This document shows positions 47,582 through 61,539 of a stretch of DNA of 64,000 nt, piece after piece. The DNA lies in NCBI GenBank assembly GCA_947044365.1, contig OX345641.1, positions 6,842,347 through 6,906,346 on the forward strand. The letters are read 5' to 3'. The position numbers and the translations under genes were made by a program. This DNA is from Petrosia ficiformis (taxonomy: Eukaryota > Porifera > Demospongiae > Haplosclerida > Petrosiidae). A model generated the notes under the pieces. It was not told the DNA's origin and searched no databases. It saw only the letters and a program-made list of their open reading frames with translations. How positions within the stretch are numbered: the first letter of the stretch is position 1; each line of letters begins with the position of its first letter.

Positions 47582-50500
47582 CACTAATTTGTAGATTTAA
47601 TAAAAAGAAGAATGTTGAATTTCTTGAATCTTGTTTTTTACTTGTTTTGTTTTGATGTTTTGTTGTGTAACAGAACTCTTTTATATCCTTCTGGTAGACT
47701 AGAATCTCATACATGCATTCTTTCCATATATCCTGGAGTATCCTTCGACAACCCAGGGGGATTCCAAAACAACTTCCTGAATACAGTAGCTGAATTGTGA
47801 GCCTAGTTGCATATTTTTAATTATAACTATTATATCATTTGATTCTGCATGCTGTCATAGTTTCCTGAATATCTGCTGTAGGATATAATTGGAATTAATG
47901 AACTGCATCTGATTCCAAGTAATATGATAGTAATGAATTTAATTTGGTAACATTGAGGTAATTGATATGATAAATATTAAATTATATCTATGGTTACTGT
48001 TGATGTATTGTGGGAATTAGCGGAAGCTGGTTAAATAACCAATTTGTCTTTACAGTATAGCTACAGTAAATATGCAGGTATGTTGATGGATGTCCCATAC
48101 CTAGTATATTATCAGTAACCCTATAGATAGATTAAACATAAATGAAATAGAGTGGTCTATAAAGATACATATTTACCAATGAGAGAAGAGATCATTAAAA
48201 CCACGCCCTTAATCTTAATGGTTCTCATATTTACACGATTTTCCTTCACAAAATGCTGAACATTGAAGAGAATGTGCTGTTGAACTGTTAGATCCTACCT
48301 GGTGTAATGTTTCTGATATTTTTGAATGCCCTACAGTGTTTTTATGACTATTCCCTCGATTGACTTCAATTTGCATGTACACGTGTGTACATCAATCTCA
48401 TTTTGGGCTTCCCTTTTTTCTATTAGGGCACAGTGATTGCCTCAGTTATATAGTATAAGTAGTTAGTATTTTGAAACAAAATAAGTATCTGTTAGTAGGA
48501 TGTAATTTGGTACACACATGTATGACAAGTGATAACATTTCTTTTAACAACTACTTCAAAACAAAATTATTCCCTTTTAACCTATACTTCAAAATACATT
48601 GTTCACATGCACACATGCATATAATTATATGTGTGATAATATGTCTCATTTTACATGTTTGTTATCTATCAATCACTATAGTGTATTTTGGTATGTACAA
48701 CAACCATAATACAACTAGACAACATGTTTAGTATTGTATTACTCCTAACTATAATCCATGGAAATGATTATCCAAAGAGCCTGCATACATGCAACTGATC
48801 TAACTACTATATACTGCTCTGTTAAAATAACCAATTCATCTTTTCATTATATATATATACTCATGTAGGGCTATATAAAAAATGGTTAAAGTTTAGGTTT
48901 GTTGCTGAGGTACCATCTCAATCTTGCTTGAGTGCTTTTCAATTTCATAACTATTATAGTTACATGCAAGTTCTATCATTTTCTATAATTATTATTATTC
49001 TTGTTTTTTTTTCTTGAATGACTAGTTGATGGTTTAAGAGATAGTAAATATGACTAATTTTAGTCTGTGACTTACAAAATAGGACCAGTCACTAAAATTG
49101 CTAGTTCACAATGAGTATATTTATCCAGCAATATTAGTGTTAACAAAAATTACCTATCAATGGATTTAAAAGTGAAGTGCATATTGATGAAGGATGTGAA
49201 TAGATTGCTATAGTATCACTGGACTGATTTAATTCAACTCTCTATAGTTAGATCAGTTACTAGACATAATAGTTATATATATATAGTTCAAAAATGTTTG
49301 AATTTGAAATTTTACTGATTATACTTTTATATAATATATAATTATATATATATTATATATATATATATAATGATATATAATTATATAAATATATTATAAT
49401 CAAGTTGTAATGTGAACTTTTTACTATGAATAGTATTAGTATGTATGAAAATGAATTGTTCTTTTTTTTTTCTCTGCCCTACTCTTCAATACAAATTCCA
49501 TTAATTATTACTAATTATTATTACATCTACCTTAGTTGTCAGTATTAATGAGATCACCAACACAAATTCTATTCTTTAGATGCAATTATAATAATGTAAT
49601 TTCCTGGGAATAGATGGATTAATATTTCCTAGGTTCAGTTATTATTATATCATAATAGAAATTAAGTTTATTGCCAAGTGTCTGTTGTGTAATGGAAATT
49701 TCTTTTGATACACATCAATGGTTCATAGAAATGAAATACAATGCAGTTGATACTGTAGTCTACATTATTTGAATGATGTATGACAAATTTTTATTGACAA
49801 ATCAGAGATTACACAATCGTCAATGAACAGAATACAATGTTGTGGATATTATGAACTACTATAGTCTGTTCACATTCGCGATGTCCTCAAAACTATGATG
49901 TGATTATTATGTAACTCAATAATGAAGCAATGGATTGAAATTTGACATACACAAAAAAGAACGAGAAGGACTATTATATGAAAATAATTATATACAGTAT
50001 TATGTATTACACAGTATATAATTATAACATAGTGTAGCCATTGTGGCTGCTTGTTTGTTTGTTGTGTGTGTTTATCTACACCTATTGCTAGCATGATAGA
50101 CACATGAATTTTCATGTATATAATTTAATGTAGATGTGCTTCTATCATGTTGCTGTCCTGAAAAGAAGTAGTGGATTTAATTTAACATTACTTGTGCACT
50201 TCAACTACTACATGTAAATTAAGACATCTTACAATTTTTTTTCATTTACGAGATCTATTAATAGTCAATAACTGAACCATTTTGACATAGGTTCAAAACA
50301 TTCTCCAAAAAGGTAAGTTTTCATCGTACATTTCTTATTTGTTTTTATTGTTCATGTACATATATGTATATATGTGTTGTGTTTTATATTTGAACATAGT
50401 TGATTTGTAAATGCAGTTGCAAAGATAGTAAATATATCCTCCATCAGCTGTGTAATAACAATATTGATTTAGTAGGTCATGTCATGTAATCAGTAAAGCT

Positions 50501-51214
50501 ATAGAGATAACTCGTCTTCAGCAAGCTGACACAACTTTGTTAGGTCATTTCATGAAATCATTAAGGCTGTGTGAAAAGAACTCATCCTCAGCAAACTTTT
50601 TACTTAGATGAAACAACTTTGGTAGTTATTTCACTTAAGCTATAAGCTAGTTATATGGCTTGAGTTATAAAATGGTTACTGTCCATCTTTAGTAGGTCAT
50701 GTCACGTAATCATTAAAGCTATGGAGATAACTCGTCTTCAGCAAGCTGACACAACTTTGAGTTATAAAATGGTTACTGTCCATCTTTAGTAGGTCATGTC
50801 ACGTAATCATTAAAGCTATGGAGATAACTCGTCTTCAGCAAGCTGACACAACTTTGTTAGGTCATTTCATAAATGACTAAGGCTGTAAGGATAACTCATC
50901 CTTGGCAAATGTTTTACAAATTTACAACTTTGGTAGGTGATTTCATAATTATAATCATTTAAGTAGTTATATGGCTTAAACCATAAAATGGAATTAAAGT
51001 TACTGTCCAAAAAGGAACTGACACTTATGGTTGAATGACCCATGCAGGGTAAATACCACATACTAATAATCTATTTTTGTGTAAAATTATGAGTATATAA
51101 GAAAGGTCTGTTGCACACTAGAGCATCATAGTAAAGGACAAGATAAAGAATATATCAGAAAGATATCAAGTTACTTCAATTTGCAAAATTATTATAAATT
51201 TCCAAATTTGTACA
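47582..51214. promoter_or_regulatory. Divergent promoter region between D1 and C2
   Basis: TATA for D1 at 47678-47685 (minus) and for C2 at 51094-51101 (plus), 3.6 kb apart. Between them: a CAAAACCGAAAAAGCAC-family fragment near 48.86-48.95 kb, TA-rich sequence near 49.33-49.40 kb, an inverted single 107-base unit (49670-49785), and repeated blocks at 50468-50935 immediately before C2. No other gene recognised. Confidence 0.55.
50468..50935. repeat. Degenerate tandem repeats upstream of C2
   Basis: Block TAGGTCATGTCA-GTAATCA, AAAGCTATGGAGATAACTCG and TTCAGCAAGCTGACACAACT occurs three times nearly perfectly (about 50473, 50690 and 50787; the last two 97 bases apart) and as more degenerate versions between. 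C1 (43570-43713) and C3 (62020-62190) have fewer copies at the same promoter position. Confidence 0.7.
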
Positions 51215-52385
51215 ATGGAAGTCAGTTACCAGAGAATTATTTTCCTTCTGATTCTAACAGTTGTAGCAATTGAAGGAAGTGATAATCAAACTGAAGAATT
51301 ACGAAAGAAGTTAAAAGAAGGACTCTTTGAAACTAGGAGAATATTGGTAAATATCATTTATGATTATTCATTTTTAAGCCAACAATGTTTGGTTGGATAC
51401 ATTTCAATTAGTATACTCCATTATTTAATATTTATCAACAGGGTTTTAGCACGAATATGACAGAGCAGACTAATTCCATGAAAATGAAATCAGTTGAGTC
51501 AACTTTCAAACAACTGTTTGATTATAGTATTCAAATTAGCAATGAACCAGGTGAAGAAGAAACTAAATCAGAGATATTAAGAGTTGCTTGTGAATGGGTA
51601 AGTTAGTATGTGGACTTTGATGGATAGATGATTGTTGGAATAGATAGATGGATGTGTGTATTATGCATCTACACGTTAACATAATTATTACAAATAATTA
51701 TTATCTACAGGCAAACACAAAACTTTATAATAATAGCCAGACATTGGACTGCACAGATAAAAACAGTTTCATGGAAACTTTGATGCCAGTTGCAGTTAAA
51801 GTATTAGTTACTAAAATATTGAATAAAATGAGGGATCTAGCTGGAGATATTGGTATTGAGTTTTGTTCGTGGTTTAAGAGTACTTTCAATAAAGATAGTG
51901 GAGAACAACTGTACAATTTCATGTATAGTAAACTTAATTCAAAAAATTTTTGTGATTAATATGTCTCGTTAATATCATATGATTATCTATAATGCAACAG
52001 TTTGAATTTTAAATTTAAGTTCATACTTTTTATTACTTATGGAATTGCAATCACTTGTATTTACAGTAAATTGTATTTTTTTTGCTATTCACTTAATTAT
52101 TATTTAGAAACATATTATACTAATAATTATAGATACATATATAATTATGATTCTTATAATTGAGTTGTTTTAGTTACTGTAATAACTGATACAGTCTCAA
52201 ATCATATAATAATAATAAACGTTTCACTAAACAAAACATACATGTAATGTACATGTATTACATGTAGTATGCATTATATATGTATTGTACACACACATGT
52301 ACACGCATAATTATGTATAAATTATGATGTACATTCCAGAGATTTTCTTACCTGCTCTACTCATGCATACACATACATATAGTAT
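50689..52385 (+). repeat. Right arm of the inverted repeat containing C2
   Basis: Reverse complement of 42170-43713. At about 52385 this C1-like 3' flank stops and a second, C3-like 3' flank begins (from about 52407), so the downstream region of C2 is present twice in two versions. Confidence 0.7.
51215..51959 (+). CDS. Small secreted protein, type C (B-like), copy 2 (C2)
   Basis: 178 residues; exons 51215-51346, 51442-51597, 51711-51959. Same layout as C1 but exon 3 is four codons longer near its end (Asn-Ser-Lys-Asn-Phe before the terminal Cys-Asp). Exon 2 starts Gly-Phe instead of the Arg-Phe/Arg-Leu of other members because of one base next to the acceptor. Signal peptide, Asn-Gln-Thr sequon, Cys-Glu-Trp and four mature cysteines present. 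TATATAAG at 51094-51101. Confidence 0.8.
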
Positions 52386-52984
52386 GCATGTATTGTACAC
52401 ACACATGATAATCCATAATTTTAAATTAAGTTTTATACTTTTTATTCAGTACCTATGGAATTACAATCACTTGTATTTAAAAGTAGTAAATGTTTAATAG
52501 GTATTACTTTCGCTTCAATTTAATCTATTCACTTAATGTTATTTTTTTCGGCCATACATACAAATGAATTATAAGACACAAAAACATATTATACTAATTA
52601 TAAATACATATGTACATAATCAGGATTCATATAGTTGAGTTTAGGGACTGATATAACTGATAAAGTCTAAAATTACACATTTTAAAGCTATAAGAACTAA
52701 GGCATACTTCAATTATAAAAACAATGTTTCACTTAACAAAACAGATGTGCATTATGTATACATTCTAATAATGAATATGCATATATTATACACGCATATG
52801 TACAAACATATGTGTATTTAAATTATGATGTACATTCCAAAGATTTTCTTACTCATGTGTATACACACAAACACAATTACATAATAGTTACACAATTATA
52901 CCACCGTGCATGCATACTAAGATGATGGATGCACTGCGAGTTAATACTAATTTGTAGTGCATCCATCATTGGACTGTTATTAAA

Positions 52985-53370
52985 ATTATTTCAATCGTAG
53001 TGAATGTTAACTAAGCATGTTCTCTACAAGGAAATGATATATAGTAATTAGGTAAACTGAATAGATTATAACTAAGTAATAAATTAATGGAGTAAACAGT
53101 TTCTGTTATGAAGAAATGATCATTTTTGTATAGACATTATTTTTGAACTATATTTCTTTTTTTTTTGTGCAAACATCATCTGGTTCCAGAACAGGTTTCA
53201 AACTATGGTCCTTCATCTCTAGGACCGGCAAATATTTGGTTTCTGGTTCCACTGTACTAGTATCAATAGAGTTTGTAAGTGCAGACGAGAACGAACATTG
53301 CGTGTAACCACTACCATCTCTTAATGAAGTAGGGCTTAGAGAAGGTTTCCATTGGTCTTTACTCATTAAC
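52985..53370 (-). pseudogene. Fragment of an EGF-receptor cytoplasmic-tail exon and 3' flank
   Basis: On minus, 53148-53366 reads Asp-Gln-Trp-Lys, then Pro-Thr-Ser-x-Arg-Asp-x-x-Gly-Tyr-x-Gln-Cys-Ser, matching the end of the EGF gene's last exon (about 35555-35625). Downstream non-coding sequence also matches (CAGAAACTGTTTACTCCATT; compare about 35718-35745). Nothing of the receptor's other exons is present, and the unit boundary lies right beside it at about 53388. It is either a truncated paralogue or a piece captured by the duplication. Confidence 0.65.
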
Positions 53371-55180
53371 GAATTTAACTAGTAACTGGACAGTAACTTT
53401 AATTCCATTTTATAATTCAAGCCATATAACTAGCTTATAGCTTAAATGATTATATTACCAAAGTTGTACATTTGTAAAACGTTTGCCAAGGATGAGTTAT
53501 CCTTACAGCCTTAGTGATTTTATGAAATGACCTAACAAAGTTGTGTCAGCTTGCTGAAGACGAGTTATCTCCATATAGAGCTTTAATGATTACATGACAT
53601 GACCTACTAAAGATGTGTTGTTATTACGAAGCTAATAGAGGATAGACAATCTTTGCAACAGCAATTAAGAGATCAACTATTTATGTTCAAAAATTAAAAC
53701 ACAAACATGCACATATATATGTATGTGTTTACAAAAAGAGCAAATGAAAAATGTATGGTGGAAATTATCTTTTAATTCTTTTTGATGAGCGCTTTGAACC
53801 TATGTCCAAATGTTTCAATTAAAAGATCTCGTAAAGTATGATATATCTTGACTCACATGTATTAGTTGAAGTTTTCTTTGAAAGACACCATGATATAACA
53901 ACATCTGCAAACCATTATAAGAATTATTCTGTTTTATGTAATGAGGTATCCGAAACAAAAAGTATGGAACCCTCTGCATTGTATGTATTTCACATATTTA
54001 TCATATTGAGTTCAGATTAATATTAACAACGGTGGGGGCTGGATTTTTGATTAGTCACATGATATAAAATTGGTTAAACACCCTTTTCTCGGTTACCACA
54101 ATATTTGGAAACCTCCAAACTGGTATTTTAGTCTATATAATATATAAATATTTTTAAAATATACACTGTAATACATGATGCTGTATAATTGGTACCCTAG
54201 CATACCATAATGATGTTAACAAGATAATGGCAACAACTACAAAGCATTTTTTTTTACATATTAATCTATTTAATATGGATCTAACATTTGTTTTTTTAAT
54301 CATAATGCTATGACTATACAATCCCTGTAAAAGAGATTGGATGTTTCATATGGAAGGTTATTGTTATCATTTATGTTAAAGTGTAACCTACCCATCCACC
54401 TCAAACAAACCACTACATACCTTGAAAGGGTTATATATATATATGTATGCTTGATATTATATGTATGTATGTATGTGTGTATTAAACATAGAGTCCTATT
54501 GTTTCTGTTCCCATAGTGTAAGATATGTCACCCATGAGAGTAATGCAAATTACTTTCGTTGCCATGTTCTATTAATCAATCCCAAAAAAATTCATATTCA
54601 CATTTCCACTAGTCTTTTGGGCCAAACATTGGCCTATGAGTGAACAGGAACAATGAACATATTCAGGAATAAGTTATGCAAGATTAAGTTGGAGTAATGA
54701 TGCAGTGTGTGCCCAGCTCACTTCCAATACTTGGCAACGAATTTATGTTTTTTATAGTATCTCACATACATGAATACAAAGGCTATTGCCAAAACTATGG
54801 CATAATTATTTCCAAGTACTATTTTATTGTCAATAGAAATTTCCATTATATTACCATCTATACTTGCAAATGAATTACGTATTCTAAAATTTAATATTTT
54901 CATAATTAATTTCTGTCATGCGAAGGGAAAAATAGCTCTGCAAACAATGTGTTTTTGTGTTACTGAACAATGGACAAATCATATATGTCATTGATATAAT
55001 GATTGATGTAATTAAAGTCACTCTAAATGTATATAGTATTAATCAAGAATATCACAACCTAATGCTCAAAGCATGTGATCCATGCATGGTGACTGTAAGT
55101 TTTTAATATCCCCAAACATTATTAATTATTCTGCTAAATTATAATGTGATTTGTAAAACAAAATTTCCATATCATTATCT

Positions 55181-55477
55181 GACTACAGTATCAACTTCAA
55201 TTCCATGAACTTTTTATGTGTATCAAAAAAAATTTCATTACACTATAGCAGTTAGGCACTTTGCATTATCTGAATAACGTAGATTACAGTATCAACTTCA
55301 ATTCCATGGACTGTGTATCAAAAGGAATTTCCATTACACTATAGGCAGTTAGGCACCTGGCAATAAATACATTATCTGAATAATGTAGATTACAGTATCA
55401 ACTTCAATTCCATGAACTGTTTATTTGTATCAAAAGAAATTTCCATTACAATATAGGCAGTTAGGCACTTGGCAACA
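55181..55477. repeat. Tandem repeat, about 107-base unit, three copies
   Basis: Counterpart of the five-unit array at 45241-45745. Confidence 0.8.
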
Positions 55478-56502
55478 ATCGGATGATGTAATAATTATAA
55501 TGCATAACTCCATGAACGTACGGAAGTTAGACCTTTGACCCAGGAAATTACATCAATTCCAACTAAAGAAGACACAATCTGTTAGTCTGTGTGATCAGAT
55601 AATGAAAGAAAACAGTCACTCTTGTTTGAAAAATGTTCTACAACCATAAGAGTAATGCAAATCACTTTCGCCATGTATTATTAATGATTCTAAAAAAATT
55701 CATATTAACATTTCCACTAAAGGTCATTTACATTCACCTTGTCCTCAGAAAAATGTTCAGAACTTTATTTTGGAATGACCAACAATCTTTCTACCTGTAC
55801 CATTTTCATATAATTATCATTCAATTTTTTTGTGTAAGTCAAATTTCACTTCATTATTGAGTTACATGTGTTAACCTTATGGCATTAAACTATACACTAT
55901 ACTACTACATAAAGTCATCACATCATAATTTTGAGGACATTGTGAATTTGAACAGACTTTAGTGTTGATAGACATTTGGCTTGTCAGTGATTGAATGTAA
56001 TCACCCATATATAGCGGGAATAAGTTACGCAAGATTAAGCTGCAATAATTTATAATATATATTTAGTTACTACTAAAATTCCAGCACGATATAGCAGTAT
56101 GTATCAAGCTCCATACTTGACATCTATTTAACTATTTACTGTAAATTAATGTATATCTTTATAGTTATTAGGATGTAACAAATTTATTTATACATGATAT
56201 GGAAAAATTATATAAATGATTTTCCAAGCCGTCGCCAAACCCCCAAACTACAGATGGCTTTGTCGGTTATATTTATTTATGAAGTATTCTCTTTTAAGAA
56301 AGTGTTCAAACATAATCAATGACAAAAATAATAACGAACAAAATGGTATTATGAATGCTTACTATAATTATAATTTATAATAAATAAATAATTAAAGTGA
56401 AGAAAAAATGGGTTTTTGAGCCAAACTCCTATAATTATATAATTGGTAAAAAAAGTATTATTTTATAAAGAAAGAGACACTATGAATAAAGTATATTATT
56501 GT

Positions 56503-57303
56503 TCATAAATATCCTTGATATGATTCCTGACAATTAGATAATCGGGTTTCAAATGAAGTATCAAATATGATATCCAGAGGAAGATCCTCAACTATATTTC
56601 TTTCTAGTAACATGTTTGATCCCAGTGGATGTACAAGTTTTGACAAATTATCTATTGAGCATTCCAAATCAACACTTAGAATGTTTACTATCTAAAAGAT
56701 AAGATAATAGTAATCATTTATCATAATGTAATATGTATGTAACATATTATTACACCACCTGCAGATGTCATGTTAAATGTGTGTGTACATAGTTTTTGGG
56801 TTTTGAAATAGAATTGAATTTACATTCTTACTGGCCTCAAAATATAATTATTATAATATTAAATATTACTTACCCATTCACAAGCATCTATTAGTAAAGC
56901 ATTGACAAGAACACTGGTTGCTTGTATTGTTTGTTCCTTACTGTACGATCCATTCATACAATTGACTATTTCACCATACTCAATTAACTGTCTAAAATCT
57001 CCAAAAATGTCCTTTAATTTCTCTATGTCTGATGTATTTCTATCATTCTGATGATGAAGAGAGCAATGAATGATTAAGTACTAATTATTGCAGTACATCT
57101 GATTGATATTTTGGTAATGACACACATAATTACATATACAATGAAATTATTACCATTAAGTTTATAGTTACATTGAGTCCTCCTTCTAGATTTTCTTGAG
57201 TCTCGTCACTTTGTCTGGTATTACGAAGAGGTAGACAATTTCCTACAGTTGCTACAACGAATAGAAACAGAAGAGAGACAATTATCTTGTAGCTATGCTC
57301 CAT
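56503..57303 (-). CDS. Small secreted protein, type D (A-like), copy 2 (D2)
   Basis: 170 residues; exons on minus 57154-57303, 56874-57047, 56503-56691. Differs from D1 by few residues. The D1 stop codon TGA is GGA here, adding Gly-Tyr-Leu before the next stop, so the two C-termini differ. Signal peptide, Asn-Val-Thr sequon, Cys-Glu-Trp and the four cysteines are kept. The ATG at 57303 is chosen because the reading frame continues upstream into the TATA-containing leader (TATAAAAG on minus at 57405-57412), where no signal peptide would be formed. Confidence 0.8.
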
Positions 57304-59602
57304 CACTAATTTGTAGATGTAATAAAAAGGAGAACGTTTAATTTTCTTGATATATTTCTTATCTTGTTTTGTTTTGTTTTGATGCTTTGTTGTGTAACAG
57401 AACTCTTTTATATCCTTCTGGTGGACTAGAATCTCATACCTGCATTCTTTCCATATATCCTGGAGTATCCTTGACAACCCAGGGGGATTCAAAAGCAACT
57501 TCCTGAATACAGTAGCTGAATTATTTAAATTAATGCATTTGTATGCATAGTTGCATATTTTTAATTACAACTATTATATTATTTGATTCTGCATGTTGTC
57601 ATAGTTTCCTGAATATCTGCTGTAGGAATTAATGAACTGGATCTGATTCCAAGTAATATGATAGTAAAGAATTTAATTTGGTAACATTGAGGTAATTGAT
57701 ATGATAAATATTAAACTATATCTATGGTTACTGTTGATGTATTGTGGGAATTAGCGGAAGCTGGTTAAATAACCAATTTGTGTTTAGAGTATAGCTACAG
57801 TAAATATGTAGGTATGTTGATGGATGTCCCATACCTAGTATATTATCAGTAACCCTATAGATAGATTAAACATAAATGAAATAGAGTGGTCCATAAAGAT
57901 ACATATTTACCAATGAGAGAAGAGATCATTAAAAGCCATGCCCTTAATCTTAATGGTTCTCTTATTTACATTTCCCTTCACAAAATGCTGAACATTGAAG
58001 AGAATGTGCTGTTGAACTGTTAGATCCTAGCTGGCGTAATATTTCTGATATTTTTGAATGCCCTACAGTGTGTTTATGACTATTCCCTCAATTGACTTCA
58101 ATTTTCATGTACATGTGTGTACATCAATCTCATTTTGGGCTTCCCTTTTTTCTATGTATAATTGTATATAATTACATGTATGTAAGTGACCAAAATTAAT
58201 TTGTATGGGCTTTAGTTACAAAGGCAGTTGAAGGGGCAGCTACCCCTCCTAATCTTGCACCATCTGTATATTTGCCATTGATATTATAGTACAAGTGGTT
58301 ATTGTATTGCCAAGTTACTATCCAAATCTTTTTTGTGTGTGGTATTTTGGTCTTTTAATCCTTATACACATGCTCACTTGTTTTGTTAGAGTAACACTTT
58401 TATAGTATACATGTCATAGATTATATAATGTAATTACAAATAATCTACTAAAACATAATAACTGGAGCATAGGTAATTAACACTAACTGAATAAAATATC
58501 ATTACATTTAGACCGCATTAATTTAGCTACATTGCATCTTTGAAAAGACAAAACAATTCGCGATTAATTTTGTAGTTCAACAATCTGCCTAGTGTGTGTT
58601 ATAATTATATATTCTTATCAGTTACACCTGTGGGAAAAATGATGGGAGGGTTTTTTAAAGCCATACCTAGTACACATGCATAACACATGCTAGGATGGGT
58701 AATAAACGGGTATTAGGGCACAGATTGCCTCAGTTATATAGTATACGTAGTTAGTGTTTTGAAATAAAATAAGTATCCGTTAATAGGATGTAATTTGGTA
58801 CACATTCATGATTGTATGACTACTACAAATTGTTCCCTTCATAATACATTGTTCCCATGAACACATGCATATAATTATAATTATTATGCTTAATAATATG
58901 TCTCATATTTTATGTTTGTTATCTATCAATCACCATGGTATTATAGGGTGTATTTTGGTATGTACAACAACCATAATACAACTAGACAACATGTTTAGTA
59001 TTGTATTACTCCTAACTATAATCCATGGAAATGATTATCCAAAGAGCCTGCATACATGCAACTGATCTAACTACTATATACTGCTCTGTTAAAATAACCA
59101 ATTCATATTTTCATTATATATATATATATATATATATATATACTCATGTAGGGTTATATAAAAAAATGGTTAAAGTTTAGGTTTGTTGCTGAGGTACCAT
59201 CTCAATCTTGCTTGAGTGCTTTTCAATTTCATAACTATTATAGTTACATGTAAGTTCTATCATTTTCTATAATTATTATTATTCTTGTTTTCTTTTCTTG
59301 AATGACTAGTGGATGGTTTAAAAGATAGGAAATATGACTACTTTTAGTCTGTGACTTACAAAGTAGGACCAGTAATATATTCACTAAAATTGCTAGTTCA
59401 CAATGAGTACACTTATCCAGCAATATTAGTGTTAACAAAAATTACCTATCAATGGATTTATAAGTGAAGTGCATATTGATGAAGGATGTGAATGGATTGC
59501 TATAATATCACTGGACTGATTTAACTCAACTCTCTATAGCTAGATCAGTTACTAGACATAATAGTATAGTTCAAAAATGTTTGAATTTGAAATTTTACTG
59601 AT

Positions 59603-59725
59603 AATACGTTTATATATATATAATTATATATATTATATATATATATATATATATAATTATATATATTATATATATATATATATATAATTATATATAATAT
59701 ATATATATATTATGTATATATATAC
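59603..59725. repeat. TA-rich microsatellite
   Basis: Alternating TA with interspersed AATTATATA palindromes; much shorter in the duplicate near 49.33-49.40 kb. Confidence 0.9.
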
Positions 59726-60455
59726 GTAATAACTCCAAATAATTATTATACGATTGAACTATAGTCAACTTGCAATTGTAAATATATTATATGATCAAGT
59801 TGTAATGTGAACGTTTTACTATGAATAGTATTAGTATGTATGAAAATGAAGTGTTCTTTTTTTGTTCTAGATTTTTCCTCTGATTTACTCTGCAATACAC
59901 ATTCTCCATTAATTATTATTAAATATTATTACATCTACCTTAGTTGTCAGTATTAATGAGATTACCAACACAAATTCTATTCTTTAGATGCAATTATAAT
60001 AATGTAATTTCCTGGGAATAGATGGATTAATATTCCCTAGGTTCAGTTATTATTATATCATAATAGGAATTAAGTTTATTGCCAAGAGCCTATAGTGTAA
60101 TGGAAATTTCTTTTGATACACATCAACGGTTCATAGAAATGAAATACAATGCAGTTGATACTGTAGTCTACATTATTTGAATGATGTATGACAAATTTTT
60201 CTTGAAAAATCAGAAATTACACAATCATTATAATTGTTAATGAACAGAATATAATGTTGTGGATATTAGGAACTACTATAGTCTGTTCACATTCGCGATA
60301 TCCTCAAAACTATGATGTGATGAGTTTATATATAATATAACGTATAGTTTAATGTCATAAGGTTAATACATAATTATAATGTAACTCAATAATAAAGCAA
60401 TGGATTGAAATTTGACATACACAAAAAAGAACAGGAAGGACAATTATATGAAAAT

Positions 60456-61539
60456 GGTGGAGGTAAAAAGATTGTTAGTTATAAAGTTTTGAACATTTTT
60501 CTGAGGCCATGCTGAACATGAATGACCTTTAGTCACCATGCATGTATGATGATTTCACATGCTTTGCTTTGAGCATAGGTATTATGATATTCCCAATTAC
60601 CATTTACAGTAAATTCAACTGCATTGATCATTATATCAATGACATATCTTTTCCTTCACATGGCAGAAGTTGATTATGAAAATATTTATAAGTGGTGTAA
60701 ATTTTGTTTGCAAGTAAAATTTATAGATTGTATGTTTCTATTGATACATGAAAAATGCATGATTGGATTGAAATTACCTAGTATTTGGAAATAATTATGC
60801 TATAATTTAGGCAATGGCTTTGCACTTGATGGCTATCCATACATAATATACATGTGTGTATGTATGGATAGAATTATGTACGTGTAGAGGAATATATGAA
60901 TGTATAAGTATTAAATAATCATAACTATGTATATGCAATTATCCATGTATGTAAGAATAGAGAAAGAGTTTATATTACTTTCCCATGTTTTATGGTAACG
61001 TAACAATCATATAAATTATTTTTACTATAATAACATTTAATTTACAGAAATAACTGGCATGTTAGCAACTAATAATATTATTATTATTATAAATTACTCC
61101 AACTTAATCTTGCGTAACTTATTCCTGATTATGTTCAAATACTCATTCATTGTTCCTGTTCACTCACAGGCCAATGTTTGGAAATATGGAAATGTAAAAA
61201 TGAATTTTTTTGGGATTGATTAATATATCTTGGCAACAAAGGTGATTTGCATTATTCTACATGGAAGACGTATCTTACAGTATGGGAACAGAAACAATAA
61301 TGAACAATGTAATGGTTTGGTTGATGGGTGGCCTGGGAAATAGGTGGGTATGTAGGTTACACTTTAATGTAAATGATAAGCAATAGCCTTCCATAAGAAA
61401 CATCCAATCTCATTTACAGGGATTGTATAGTCATAGCATTATAATTAAAAATAAAATTAATGTTAGATCCATATTAAATAGAATGATATAAATTATAAGC
61501 AAAAATGTATTTTGTTAACATTGCCAGGATACCAATAAC
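60456..61539 (-). repeat. Inverted segment homologous to the DNA downstream of D genes
   Basis: Reverse complement of parts of 44.25-46.07 kb and 54.2-55.8 kb, for example ATTACTCCAACTTAATCTTG against CAAGATTAAGTTGGAGTAAT, and GTAGGTTACACTTTAA. Missing from the D1/C2 region, where sequence jumps from 49985 to the equivalent of 61540. Confidence 0.7.

Larger units (their letters stand above)
43514..49985. repeat. Direct duplication, copy 1 (contains D1)
   Basis: Colinear with 53388-60455 (offset 9.7-10.4 kb because of indels), including D1/D2 and their flanks. Copy 1 continues at about 49990 into sequence matching 61540 onward; about 1.1 kb present in copy 2 (60456-61539) is missing here. Confidence 0.8.
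53388..60455. repeat. Direct duplication, copy 2 (contains D2)
   Basis: Repeats 43514-49985. It starts abruptly after the EGF-tail fragment. Contains a small unique insertion near 53975-54065, fewer 107-base units, and longer TA repeats near 59.6-59.7 kb. No coding gene apart from D2 recognised. Confidence 0.8.
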
